Below are positions 8,508 to 16,305 of a stretch of DNA of 64,000 bases, piece by piece. A program made the translations under genes and the position numbers. The notes beneath the pieces were generated by a model, which did no database searches, had not been told where the DNA came from, and saw only the letters and a program-made list of their open reading frames with translations. Each line of letters starts with the position of its first letter. Position 1 is the stretch's first letter. Source of the DNA: Acidobacteriota bacterium (GTDB taxonomy: Bacteria > Acidobacteriota > Terriglobia > Terriglobales > Acidobacteriaceae); the NCBI GenBank assembly GCA_018268895.1, contig JAFDVP010000013.1:217267-281266 (forward strand), written 5' to 3'.

Positions 8508-9673
8508 TAGCGGTCCACCTCTCCCAGCACAATATCCACGGTGCCAAAGATCACAATCGTGTCGGCGACACTGTAACCGCGGCACATCTCTTCAAGGACG
8601 GTCAGGTTGATCAGACTTGGCGGACGGACGCGGTACCGGTATGGATTGGGCGAACCGTCGCTGATCAGATAGAAGCCGAGCTCGCCTTTGGGCGCTTCGA
8701 TCCGTCCGTATGCTTCGCCGGGTTTTGGGCGGAAGCCGCGGATCTTTGCCTTGGGGTCCATGATGGGCCCCGGTGGAAGGTCGCGCAGCGCCTGATTGAG
8801 AATTTTCAGCGATTCGCGCATCTCCAGCATGCGGACCATGTAGCGGTCGTAGACATCGCCATGCTCGCCCAGCGGGATTTTGAAGTCGAAGCGGTCGTAG
8901 ATACCGTACTTGTCCACTTTGCGGATATCGTAGTTCACACCCGACGCGCGCAGCATCGGGCCGGTCACGCCCGCGTCGATTGCCAGTTCTTTCTTCAGCA
9001 CGCCGACACCCTGAGCGCGCGCCATGAAGATCTCGTTGCCGGTCAACAACTGCTCGTATTCGTCGAGGAAGCGTGGGAACTCAACAACAATCTTCTTTGC
9101 CTGTTCGAGCCAGCCGGCGGGCAGCTCCACGCGACAGCCGCCAAAACGCATGTAGTTGCACATCATTCTTGAGCCGGTAAGCGACTCGAACAGATCGAGT
9201 ATCTTTTCGCGCTCACGGAAGGCGTACATCAGCGGCGTGCCGCTGGCGCCCATCTCCTGCGTCAGAAAGCCGATGGTGGCGGTGTGATTGACCAGGCGAG
9301 TAAGTTCGGCAGTGATGACGCGTATGTACTCGGCGCGCTCGGGAACCTGTAGCCCCGCCAGCTTTTCGACAGCCAGCGCATAGGCCCAGTTGTTGGTCAG
9401 CGAGCAGATATAGTCGAGTCGGTCGGTGTAGGGCATCGAGGCAAGGTAGCTGGCCGACTCGGCGATCTTCTCGTGGTTGCGATGCAGGTAGCCGAAGACG
9501 GGCTTCAGCTTTACCACCCGCTCGCCGTCGAGCACGACGTCCATGCGAAAGACGCCGTGCGTCGATGGATGATGCGGCCCCAGAGCAATCTCCAGCAGCT
9601 CACCCTGACCGTCGCCGGTAACGAGGACTTCGTTCATCTCTTCCTTTAGCGGTGTTGTGGTCATGCTGGTCAT
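8507..9673 (-). CDS. nuoD: NADH-quinone oxidoreductase subunit D
   Basis: The 49-kDa-type subunit of complex I, 388 residues, forming the quinone-binding site with NuoB and NuoH. The quinone-pocket motif GPHHPSTHGV lies at residues 32-41 and is followed by GYLHRNHEKIAES. The hydrogenase-like fold is otherwise complete, ending TIVIFGTVDIVLGEVDR as in standard NuoD proteins. The ATG at 9673 overlaps the nuoC stop as ATGA. It is separate from NuoC, not fused. The next gene is nuoI, so the usual nuoE-nuoF-nuoG block is absent at this position. Confidence 0.96.
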   Translation of the reverse strand: MTSMTTTPLKEEMNEVLVTGDGQGELLEIALGPHHPSTHGVFRMDVVLDGERVVKLKPVFGYLHRNHEKIAESASYLASMPYTDRLDYICSLTNNWAYALAVEKLAGLQVPERAEYIRVITAELTRLVNHTATIGFLTQEMGASGTPLMYAFREREKILDLFESLTGSRMMCNYMRFGGCRVELPAGWLEQAKKIVVEFPRFLDEYEQLLTGNEIFMARAQGVGVLKKELAIDAGVTGPMLRASGVNYDIRKVDKYGIYDRFDFKIPLGEHGDVYDRYMVRMLEMRESLKILNQALRDLPPGPIMDPKAKIRGFRPKPGEAYGRIEAPKGELGFYLISDGSPNPYRYRVRPPSLINLTVLEEMCRGYSVADTIVIFGTVDIVLGEVDR

Positions 9674-10230
9674 GATGATTGCGACTGCCCCATGGCGTGC
9701 TGCTTTGCCTTTGCCAGAACGTCATCGTGCGGTGTCGGTTCGTACTCGTAATCGTTGGGTTCGACGTAATCCCGGCGCATGGGATGGTCTTCGAACTCAT
9801 CCCACATCAGAATGCGGCGCAGGTCGGGGTGGCCGTCGAAGATGATTCCATAGAGGTCGAAGATCTCGCGCTCCTGAAACTCGGCGCTTCGCCAGACCGG
9901 GGTCAGCGAGGGCAGATGAACGCTGTCCGCGCGGTTCTCTGTGCGCAGCCGAACGACGACAGGGCCGTGCTTCCTCTCCATGGAATACAGGTGGTAGACG
10001 GCTTCGAGATATCCGTGCGTGTGCTCTGTTGCAAGCCAGTCCACGCCAGTGACGTTGGAGCAGTAATCGAGGCGCAACTCTCGGTCGTCGCGCAGAAACG
10101 TTGCTGCTTCTACTGCGTGAGCAGAATCGAGCAGCAGCGAGTGCTGTCCCGAGGGGCTGCCGTTCGGGATGATCTCCGCGCGGCAGCCGGGGATAGCTGC
10201 TTCGAGCCTGAGCTTAATCTCCTCCAGCAT
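9670..10230 (-). CDS. nuoC: NADH-quinone oxidoreductase subunit C
   Basis: The 30-kDa-type peripheral subunit of complex I, 186 residues. The C-terminal signature EREIFDLYGIIFDGHPDLRR followed by ILMWDEFEDHPMRRDY is the NuoC hallmark. I chose the ATG at 10230 (MLEEIKLRLEAAIPG) because the open frame upstream overlaps nuoB by another 100 bp and has no family similarity. With this start the overlap with nuoB is 17 bp. It ends in an ATGA overlap with nuoD. The last 25 residues are a His/Glu/Asp-rich tail. Confidence 0.93.
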   Translation of the reverse strand: MLEEIKLRLEAAIPGCRAEIIPNGSPSGQHSLLLDSAHAVEAATFLRDDRELRLDYCSNVTGVDWLATEHTHGYLEAVYHLYSMERKHGPVVVRLRTENRADSVHLPSLTPVWRSAEFQEREIFDLYGIIFDGHPDLRRILMWDEFEDHPMRRDYVEPNDYEYEPTPHDDVLAKAKQHAMGQSQSS

Positions 10231-10858
10231 CGACCTCTCCTGCCGCGCATGAATCGATGTTGTTGAGGATACGAAAGACCTCAGGGTTGTTCGGCGGTTC
10301 GAGATCGTGCGCGCCAAACCGCGGCACGACAAATTCGCTGGGTGCTTCGGGATCGAGATGGCGCGGCCGGCCTTCGCCTGTCAGCGTTTGTGCATCGATC
10401 TTTTTCTGCAAGGTCATGAACGCATCGATGAGGGCCTCGGGGCGCGGAGGGCATCCGGGAATATGCACGTCCACGGGAATGTAGCGGTCGATACCCTTCA
10501 AAACGTTGTATCCCTGCTTGAAGGGGCCGCCGGAGATGGCGCACGCGCCCATGGCGATGACGTACTTCGGCTCCGCCATCTGGTTGTAGAGGCGCACCAC
10601 CTGAGGGGCCATCTTCTTGGTCACGGTGCCGGAGACGATGATCAGGTCCGCCTGACGGGGTGAAGGCCTGAAGACCTCGGCGCCGAACCGCGCCAGATCG
10701 TAGCGCGCCATGCTCGTGGCAATCATCTCGATGGCGCAACAGGCGAGGCCAAACGTCATCGGCCACACGGAGTTCTTCCGGCCCCAGTTGTAGAGCTCTT
10801 CAAGGGTCGTTGTGACGATCCCCTGTTTGCTCAACTCGATTCTGAGCTTCTGGTCCAT
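10214..10858 (-). CDS. nuoB: NADH-quinone oxidoreductase subunit B (cluster N2)
   Basis: Subunit that holds the terminal iron-sulfur cluster N2 next to the quinone site; 214 residues from the ATG at 10858. The N2 ligands are all present: the adjacent pair C40-C41 in FGLACCAIEM, C106 in MGACAISGG, and C136 in PGCPPRPEA. A longer start at 10903 (MTARSVEETG) is possible; I prefer 10858 because MDQKLRIELSKQGIVTTTLE matches the usual NuoB N-terminus and a GGGG tract precedes it. The C-terminus is extended by about 50 residues over the shortest family members. Confidence 0.93.
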   Translation of the reverse strand: MDQKLRIELSKQGIVTTTLEELYNWGRKNSVWPMTFGLACCAIEMIATSMARYDLARFGAEVFRPSPRQADLIIVSGTVTKKMAPQVVRLYNQMAEPKYVIAMGACAISGGPFKQGYNVLKGIDRYIPVDVHIPGCPPRPEALIDAFMTLQKKIDAQTLTGEGRPRHLDPEAPSEFVVPRFGAHDLEPPNNPEVFRILNNIDSCAAGEVDAGGD

Positions 10859-10919
10859 TGCGACCCCATGCCGCCCTGTCTCTTCGACGCTCCGCGCTGT
10901 CATTTGTTCTGCCCGCCCG

Positions 10920-11300
10920 TCATGCCCAGGTCAATACGCCTTTCTGCCAAGCCCACACCAGCCCCTCGACCAGCAGGAGCAGAAAGACCATCATGGCGAT
11001 TGAGGCACCCACACTTAGACCGCCGAATGCGACGGCGAACGGGAGCAGGAAGATCGCTTCTACATCGAAGATCAGAAAGATGATCGCGTAAAGGTAGTAC
11101 TCCGGCCTGAAGGGAATCCAGGCGCTGTCTTTTGCCTCCAAGCCGCATTCATAGGTGGAGTTTTTGTGCGGTCCGGGTTTGCGCGGCGAGAAGCTCTTTG
11201 ACCAGAGCCATGCAAGTACGAGCGGAGCGATTGCAAAACCTGCGGCAGCGATCGCAAGGACCACGATGGGCAGATACACGCCGAAGACCGGAGGATTCAT
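10920..11300 (-). CDS. nuoA: NADH-quinone oxidoreductase subunit A
   Basis: First gene of the nuo operon, a three-helix membrane subunit of 126 residues. The segment YECGLEAKDSAWIPFRPEYY followed by LYAIIFLIFDVEAIFLLPFA is the conserved NuoA core with the acidic pair in TM2. I chose the ATG at 11300 (MNPPVFGVY), which has AGG eight bases upstream; a GTG six bases earlier is in frame but less likely. The operon is read away from korA, and the shared upstream region of 245 bp must hold both promoters. Confidence 0.93.
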   Translation of the reverse strand: MNPPVFGVYLPIVVLAIAAAGFAIAPLVLAWLWSKSFSPRKPGPHKNSTYECGLEAKDSAWIPFRPEYYLYAIIFLIFDVEAIFLLPFAVAFGGLSVGASIAMMVFLLLLVEGLVWAWQKGVLTWA

Positions 11301-11545
11301 AAACACCTGAGCCGGAAAATCTTAACAACCGAAGCTACTGCTCAAAACAGTGAAGCGGCTTGATTTCTCCATCAGCATTTACGCCAGATCAAGTTATCAA
11401 TTGAACTTCGATGCGTCAAAAGCAATTCGCTCCAGAAGCTGGTGTTGTACGTCGTGGGACGACACAAATCCCGCATTGGAATGGATGTGGTATTGTGGCT
11501 TGTTCGTGAAACTCCCAGGTCTTGTTCAAGGAGGGGGAATTACCC
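11301..11545. promoter_or_regulatory. Divergent nuoA/korA intergenic region with an inverted repeat
   Basis: The 245 bp between the two divergent operons hold no gene. At 11451-11463 there is a perfect 5-bp inverted repeat, GTCGT-GGG-ACGAC. Its arms extend to TTGT (11445-11448) and ACAA (11464-11467) if a two-base bulge is allowed. It lies 83 bp upstream of the korA ATG and could be an operator or a 5' leader hairpin. The korA ribosome binding site GGAGGGGGA is at 11530-11538. I cannot assign a regulator or a confident -35/-10 pair. Confidence 0.45.
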
Positions 11546-13414
11546 ATGGCGGCAGAAAACGTCGCGCGGACAGCCACTGAAGGCGGGCCCCAGGCCGAAA
11601 CAGAGATGGTTCGGCAGGCTGCGCGGGAAAACATCGTCAACGACTTCAGCATCCAGGTCGCGACGGTCAACGGGTCGGGATCTCAGTCGGCCAACCTTGT
11701 GCTGCTGCGGTCCATCTTCCGGATGGGCATTCCAGTCAGCGGCAAAAATCTCTTTCCTTCCAACATCGCCGGCCTGCCGACCTGGTACACGATCCGCGCC
11801 AGCAAAGATGCATACATCGCGCGCAAGAAGGAGATCGACGTCCTGATTGCGATGAACCCGGAGACATGGCAGGAGGACATGCTCTCTCTGCCGGCGGGAG
11901 CGGCGGCTATCTATGAAGAATCCGCCAATCTTGGCCAGCTTCGGAACGATGTCGCCTGCTACCCGGTGCCGTTCGACAAGCTGACGGCCGCAGTCTGTCC
12001 TGAGGCCAAGCTGCGCAAGCTGGTCAAGAACATGGTCTACGTCGGCGTCGCCGCGCATCTTCTCAAGATGGACATGGTCGCGGTCGAAGCCGCCTTGCGC
12101 AAGCAGTTTGCCAAGAAGGTGAAGGCTGCGGATCTCAACTGGGCCGCGGTCCAGGCGGGCTTCGAGTACGCCTCGGCAAACTTCACCAAGCACGATCCCT
12201 TTGTGCTGGAGCCGATGAACGAGACGGCAGGAAAGATCATCATCGACGGAAATGCGGCGGCTGCGCTGGGTTGTGTCTTTGCAGGCTGCACGGTGGCGAT
12301 GTGGTATCCCATCACGCCGTCGTCGTCGCTGGTCGAAAACTTCATCGATCTCGCAAAGCGGTATCGCGTCGAAGAGAACGGCAAGGCCACCTTTGCGGTG
12401 GTGCAGGCCGAAGACGAGCTGGCGGCAATTGGCGCCGTGCTTGGCGCGGGCTGGGCCGGAGCGCGCGCCATGACGGCGACCTCCGGGCCGGGCATCTCGC
12501 TGATGGCCGAGTTTGCCGGGCTTGGCTATTACGCCGAGCTGCCGGGAGTGATCTTCGATGTGCAGCGCTCGGGGCCGTCGACCGGCCTACCCACCCGCAA
12601 CCAGCAGGGCGATCTGCTCTCTGTCGCGTTTCTGTCGCACGGAGACACCAAGCACGTCATGTTGATTCCGGGCAATGTCAGAGAGTGCTACGAGATGGCG
12701 CAGGCGGCGTTTGACCTGGCGGAGCAATTGCAAACGCCTGTCTTCGTCATGTCCGATCTCGATCTCGGCATGAACAACTGGATGTCCGACCCCTTTACTT
12801 ACTCCGGCAAGCCGTTGAACCGGGGCAAAGTGCTGAGCGCGGAGGACCTGAAGAAGCTGGGAGGGTTTGCCCGCTATAAAGATGTGGACGGTGACGGCGT
12901 GGGCTATCGCACGCTGCCGGGAACCGACCATCCTCTTGCGGCCTACTTCACGCGCGGCTCGGGTCACAACGAAAAGGCGCAATACACTGAGCGTCCCGAC
13001 GACTACTTCAACAATATGGAGCGGCTGGCAAAGAAGTTCGAGACGGCGCGCTCGCTCGTTCCGCGGCCCGAGGTCGTCGAGACGGGCAAGGCGAAGGTCG
13101 GGTTGATTGCGTTTGGGACCTCCGATTTTGCAACGCGTGAGAGCCGCGATCAGTTACGCAAGGAGTACGGGCTCGAAACCGACTACCTGCGACTGCGCGC
13201 CTATCCCTTCACGAGCGAAACCCACGACTTCATCGCCTCGCACGAGCGCGTGTACGTGATTGAGCAGAACCGCGACGCGCAGATGCTGAGCCTGCTGAAG
13301 CTGGATGTAAAGGCCGAGGATGTTGTCAGACTGCGCAGCATCCGCCACTTCAACGGGCTGCCGATTGACGCGCGGTCGATCACCGACGATCTTGTCACGC
13401 AGGAAGGAATCTAA
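11546..13414 (+). CDS. korA: 2-oxoacid:ferredoxin oxidoreductase, fused gamma-alpha subunit
   Basis: Large subunit of a two-subunit 2-oxoglutarate (2-oxoacid) ferredoxin oxidoreductase, 622 residues, which decarboxylates the 2-oxoacid with CoA to give acyl-CoA and reduced ferredoxin. The gamma domain comes first (about residues 25-190, with GSGSQSANLVLLRSIFRMGI), then the pyrimidine-binding alpha domain (GNAAAALGCVFAGCTVAMWY, PITPSSSLVE, ATSGPGISLMAEFAGLGYYA). I chose the ATG at 11546 because GGAGGGGGA lies 8 bases upstream; a TTG at 11522 precedes that site and is rejected. The stop overlaps the korB ATG (TAATG). Substrate choice between 2-oxoglutarate and other 2-oxoacids cannot be settled by eye. 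Confidence 0.9.
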   Translation: MAAENVARTATEGGPQAETEMVRQAARENIVNDFSIQVATVNGSGSQSANLVLLRSIFRMGIPVSGKNLFPSNIAGLPTWYTIRASKDAYIARKKEIDVLIAMNPETWQEDMLSLPAGAAAIYEESANLGQLRNDVACYPVPFDKLTAAVCPEAKLRKLVKNMVYVGVAAHLLKMDMVAVEAALRKQFAKKVKAADLNWAAVQAGFEYASANFTKHDPFVLEPMNETAGKIIIDGNAAAALGCVFAGCTVAMWYPITPSSSLVENFIDLAKRYRVEENGKATFAVVQAEDELAAIGAVLGAGWAGARAMTATSGPGISLMAEFAGLGYYAELPGVIFDVQRSGPSTGLPTRNQQGDLLSVAFLSHGDTKHVMLIPGNVRECYEMAQAAFDLAEQLQTPVFVMSDLDLGMNNWMSDPFTYSGKPLNRGKVLSAEDLKKLGGFARYKDVDGDGVGYRTLPGTDHPLAAYFTRGSGHNEKAQYTERPDDYFNNMERLAKKFETARSLVPRPEVVETGKAKVGLIAFGTSDFATRESRDQLRKEYGLETDYLRLRAYPFTSETHDFIASHERVYVIEQNRDAQMLSLLKLDVKAEDVVRLRSIRHFNGLPIDARSITDDLVTQEGI

Positions 13415-14478
13415 TGGCAACAACTCCAGCTACATCCAATGCGGAGACGTTGAAGCCGGCAGTGAAGACCAACAGGATCGGGCTTCAGGTTCTCGACTAC
13501 CGGGGCGGCAAGACGACGCTTTGCGCCGGCTGCGGCCATAATGCAATCTCCGAACGTATCATCGATGCCTTCTATGAGATGGGAGTTCAACCGGAACGGC
13601 TGATGAAACTCTCGGGCATCGGCTGCTCCTCAAAGAGCCCGGCCTATTTCATGAGCCGGTCGCATTCGTTCAACAGCGTTCACGGGCGCATGCCCTCGAT
13701 TGCAACCGGCGCTCTGCTGGCCAACCACACCATGAAGGCGCTGGGCGTGAGCGGCGACGGGGACACCGGCTCCATCGGCATCGGGCAGTTTGTCCACATG
13801 CTCCGGCGCAATCTCCCGATCATCTACATTATCGAGGACAACGGCGTCTACGGTCTGACGAAGGGGCAGTTCTCCGCGACCGCGGATATCGGGTCAAAGC
13901 TGAAGACCGGCGTGATCAACGATCTTCCGGCGATCGACCTATGCGCTCTTGCGATTCAACTGGGAGCTTCCTTTGTGGGGCGGTCCTTCTCGGGCGACAA
14001 GAAGCAGTTGCTCGCCATGCTGAAAGCGGCGATCGCGCACAATGGGACGGTCGTGATCGACGTCATCTCGCCATGCGTTACGTTCAACGACCACGAAGGC
14101 TCGACGAAGAGCTACAAGTACATGCAGGAGCACGAAGAGGCGATCTCCGAGGTTGGCTTCGTGCCCTACTTTCAGGAGATCGATGTGGAATACGATCCGG
14201 GCACGACGATCGACGTGACGATGCACGACGGCAGCCATCTGCGCCTGCGCAAGCTGCATGAAGACTTCGATCCGACGGACAACGTTGGAGTAGTTTCCAC
14301 ACTGATGGCGGCGCATGCAAAGGACGAAGTCCTGACCGGCATCTTTTATGTGAACACAGCGAAGCCCACGTTCACCGAGCTGTTGAACCTGGTCGATGAG
14401 CCTCTGGCCACCTTGCCGGATGCGCGTGTGCGGCCGGGCAAAGCTGTGCTCGACGAGGTCATGCAGCGGCTGATGTAG
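13414..14478 (+). CDS. korB: 2-oxoacid:ferredoxin oxidoreductase, beta (TPP) subunit
   Basis: Beta subunit of the same enzyme, 354 residues, binding thiamine pyrophosphate and one 4Fe-4S cluster. The TPP motif is SGDGDTGSIGIGQFVHMLRR at about residues 113-132. Cluster ligands expected in this family are visible as C37-x2-C40 (CAGC), C71 (GIGCSSKSP) and C221 (ISPCVTFND). No separate ferredoxin-like delta subunit follows, so the partner is a soluble ferredoxin encoded elsewhere. The gene is co-translated with korA and divergent from an NADH-arm-less complex I operon, which suggests the two systems share ferredoxin. Confidence 0.92.
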   Translation: MATTPATSNAETLKPAVKTNRIGLQVLDYRGGKTTLCAGCGHNAISERIIDAFYEMGVQPERLMKLSGIGCSSKSPAYFMSRSHSFNSVHGRMPSIATGALLANHTMKALGVSGDGDTGSIGIGQFVHMLRRNLPIIYIIEDNGVYGLTKGQFSATADIGSKLKTGVINDLPAIDLCALAIQLGASFVGRSFSGDKKQLLAMLKAAIAHNGTVVIDVISPCVTFNDHEGSTKSYKYMQEHEEAISEVGFVPYFQEIDVEYDPGTTIDVTMHDGSHLRLRKLHEDFDPTDNVGVVSTLMAAHAKDEVLTGIFYVNTAKPTFTELLNLVDEPLATLPDARVRPGKAVLDEVMQRLM

Positions 14479-14496
14479 CTGCGTCCCAGACTGCTA

Positions 14497-14697
14497 TCAG
14501 CCGCTGTGTTCCGCTTCGGCATCGGGCTCGGGAAAGTCCGTATCGTTCTCCTTCAGCATCTCATCCTGATCACGATGCCCAAGCTGACCGGCCATGGAGT
14601 TGTGGGAGCGACGGGTGAAGTCGGGGTGAACAGTATCGTCTTCTACTGCGCCCTTGTGCATGCTTTCGTCCGGACGAGTTAGTTCAGGATGCGCCAT
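14497..14697 (-). CDS. Small acidic hydrophilic protein of unknown function
   Basis: A 66-residue protein, MAHPELTRPDESMHKGAVED at its start, rich in Asp, Glu and His, with no membrane segment or signal peptide. I chose the ATG at 14697 because AGGAGG sits 6 bases upstream; the open frame begins earlier at 14778 without such a site. The strong ribosome binding site and low predicted order suggest a real small protein. I do not recognise a family function. It converges on korB with 18 bp between the stops and is divergent from the acyl-CoA dehydrogenase. Confidence 0.72.
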   Translation of the reverse strand: MAHPELTRPDESMHKGAVEDDTVHPDFTRRSHNSMAGQLGHRDQDEMLKENDTDFPEPDAEAEHSG

Positions 14698-14808
14698 GGT
14701 GGTTCCTCCTGGGCCGGGAATGAACACTGAAACGTGGATTTGCGACGACTGGAAACAGTGTGACTCTTCCACGGGCACTTTGTCAGATCTCGACTAGAAT
14801 GTACTGCT

Positions 14809-16002
14809 ATGGCGTTCAAGTTTCAAGGAGTCGATTTCCTCCAATTTGATTCTCTGCTTAGCGAAGATGAACTGCTGGTTCGCGGGAACACGCGCGCCTT
14901 TGTCGAGGACAGGATCATCCCGATCATTGAACAGTGCAACCGCGACGGCCGTTTTCCCCGCGACCTGGTGCGCCCCATGGGCGAACTGGGCTTCTACGGG
15001 GCAACCCTTGAAGGGTACGGCTGCGCCGGAATGAACAATGTCGAATATGGCCTGCTGATGCAGGAACTTGAGCGCGGGGACTCCGGCCTGCGCAGCTTTG
15101 TCAGCGTACAGTCGGCGCTGGTCATGTATCCCATCCATGCCTTCGGCACAGAGCAGCAAAAGGACCACTGGCTGCCGAAGCTGGCTACCGGAGAAAAGCT
15201 CGGCTGCTTTGGGCTGACCGAGCCCGATTTCGGCTCGAACCCCGGCGGCATGAGGACGCGCGCCCGCAAAGACGGCGACCAATACGTGCTCAACGGAGAG
15301 AAGATGTGGATCACCTCCGGCAGCATCGCCGACGTTGCTGTGATCTGGGCCAAGGTTGAGGAGCCCGGCGTCGCTCCGGAGAACTGGCGCATTCGCGGCT
15401 TTCTTGTCGAAACCGGCCGTCCCGGATTTTCCGCGCACGATGTGCACGGCAAGTGGTCACTTCGCGCTTCAGTCACATCAGGTCTGGCCATGCAGGATGT
15501 CCGTGTTCCAGCGGAGAACATGCTACCGCAGTCAGATGGACTGAAATCTCCCCTGATGTGTCTCAGCCAGGCGCGCTACGGCATCAGTTGGGGCGCAATC
15601 GGCGCGGCCATGGCCTGCTACGACACGGCTTTGCAATATGCAAAGCAACGAAAGCAATTTCGCGATCAACCCATCGCCGGCCATCAGCTTGTGCAGGAAA
15701 AGCTGACGTGGATGATTACGGAGATCACCAAGGCGCAGTTGCTGTCGCTGCAACTTGGCCGCCTGAAGGACCAGGGCAAAGCAGCGTTTCAGCACATCTC
15801 GATGGCGAAGAAGAACAACGTGTGGATGGCGCTCGAGTGCGCACGTATGGCGCGGGATATCCTCGGCGCGAATGGCATTGCGGACGACTACCCGATCATG
15901 CGTCACATGATGAACCTGGAATCGGTGAAGACCTACGAAGGAACCCACGATATCCACACGCTGATCATCGGTCAAAGCGTGACTGGCATTGCCGCTTATT
16001 GA
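14809..16002 (+). CDS. gcdH: Glutaryl-CoA dehydrogenase-type acyl-CoA dehydrogenase
   Basis: FAD-dependent enzyme of 397 residues, likely converting glutaryl-CoA to crotonyl-CoA with loss of CO2 in lysine/tryptophan or aromatic breakdown. The three acyl-CoA dehydrogenase domains are complete: CFGLTEPDFGSNPGGMRT and KMWITSGSIADVAVIWAKVE in the middle domain, and FRDQPIAGHQLVQEKL in the C-terminal domain. The C-terminal motif NLESVKTYEGTHDIHTLIIG places the catalytic base at about Glu377 in the context typical of glutaryl-CoA dehydrogenases. It stands alone, with no electron-transfer flavoprotein or CoA-transferase gene beside it. Another short-chain acyl-CoA substrate is possible. Confidence 0.85.
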   Translation: MAFKFQGVDFLQFDSLLSEDELLVRGNTRAFVEDRIIPIIEQCNRDGRFPRDLVRPMGELGFYGATLEGYGCAGMNNVEYGLLMQELERGDSGLRSFVSVQSALVMYPIHAFGTEQQKDHWLPKLATGEKLGCFGLTEPDFGSNPGGMRTRARKDGDQYVLNGEKMWITSGSIADVAVIWAKVEEPGVAPENWRIRGFLVETGRPGFSAHDVHGKWSLRASVTSGLAMQDVRVPAENMLPQSDGLKSPLMCLSQARYGISWGAIGAAMACYDTALQYAKQRKQFRDQPIAGHQLVQEKLTWMITEITKAQLLSLQLGRLKDQGKAAFQHISMAKKNNVWMALECARMARDILGANGIADDYPIMRHMMNLESVKTYEGTHDIHTLIIGQSVTGIAAY

Positions 16003-16067
16003 TCCGGTCGTGGGCAATCACTCACGGGCAGCGGGGGCGCAGCGCTCGGAGAGGCGGCTGATCTATT

Positions 16068-16098
16068 CTGATGCGCACCTGTCCTGATGCGCACCTGT
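16068..16098. repeat. Short tandem direct repeat
   Basis: The 15-mer CTGATGCGCACCTGT occurs at 16068-16082 and again at 16084-16098, a 16-bp period, in the 303-bp space between the acyl-CoA dehydrogenase and the next gene. No function is apparent; it may be a replication-slippage duplication. Confidence 0.6.
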
Positions 16099-16109
16099 GG
16101 GCCGCGTCG

Positions 16110-16139
16110 CGCACGCTCCTGGTTGAGGGCGCTTTTTTT
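16110..16139 (+). terminator. Possible intrinsic terminator after the acyl-CoA dehydrogenase
   Basis: An imperfect GC-rich stem (GCGC...CTC pairing with GAG...GCGC, with an internal loop) is followed directly by seven T residues at 16133-16139. The position 130 bp downstream of the stop is reasonable, but the stem is weak. Confidence 0.4.
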
Positions 16140-16189
16140 GTTTGGGAATGTGAGTTTTTGCATGGCGTCACGCTGCTTCAATGATGGTG

Positions 16190-16218
16190 TTGACGATCGC
16201 ATGTCGTCTCTTTATAGT
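16190..16218 (+). promoter_or_regulatory. Predicted sigma-70 promoter of the DUF1080/FG-GAP gene
   Basis: TTGACG at 16190-16195 and TATAGT at 16213-16218 are separated by 17 bp, a near-consensus -35/-10 pair. The paired operator begins 5 bp after the -10. The predicted transcription start falls inside the first half site. Confidence 0.6.
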
Positions 16219-16222
16219 GGTG

Positions 16223-16258
16223 GCGCGTAATAAGCACAATATATTGCATATTGTGCAA
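16223..16258. promoter_or_regulatory. Paired operator, site A (candidate IclR-type regulator site)
   Basis: Two 15-mers with centres 21 bp apart: GCGCGTAATAAGCAC (16223-16237) and TTGCATATTGTGCAA (16244-16258). A longer perfect inverted repeat, GCACAATAT-attgc-ATATTGTGC, spans 16234-16256. The same 36-bp layout recurs at five other promoters in this window, one of which precedes an IclR-family gene operon. Linking it to IclR is inference. Confidence 0.7.
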
Positions 16259-16305
16259 TTACAGGAAAGGCGTCAAAGGGTGACGACGGTGCCAAAGAAG
16301 TGCGC

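Noticed and set aside
11522..11545. Longer korA start at the TTG codon 11522
   Set aside because: The strong GGAGGGGGA site lies downstream of it and is correctly spaced for the ATG at 11546.
12587..12982. Antisense open frame in korA, and the many similar long frames opposite nuo and PKS genes
   Set aside because: They result from high GC content and lack of stops opposite biased codons; translations are low-complexity Arg/His-rich and match no family.
16234..16256. Site A as an intrinsic terminator hairpin
   Set aside because: The 9-bp repeat is AT-rich, has no T tract, and lies downstream of a good promoter with the same 36-bp layout as five other promoter regions.
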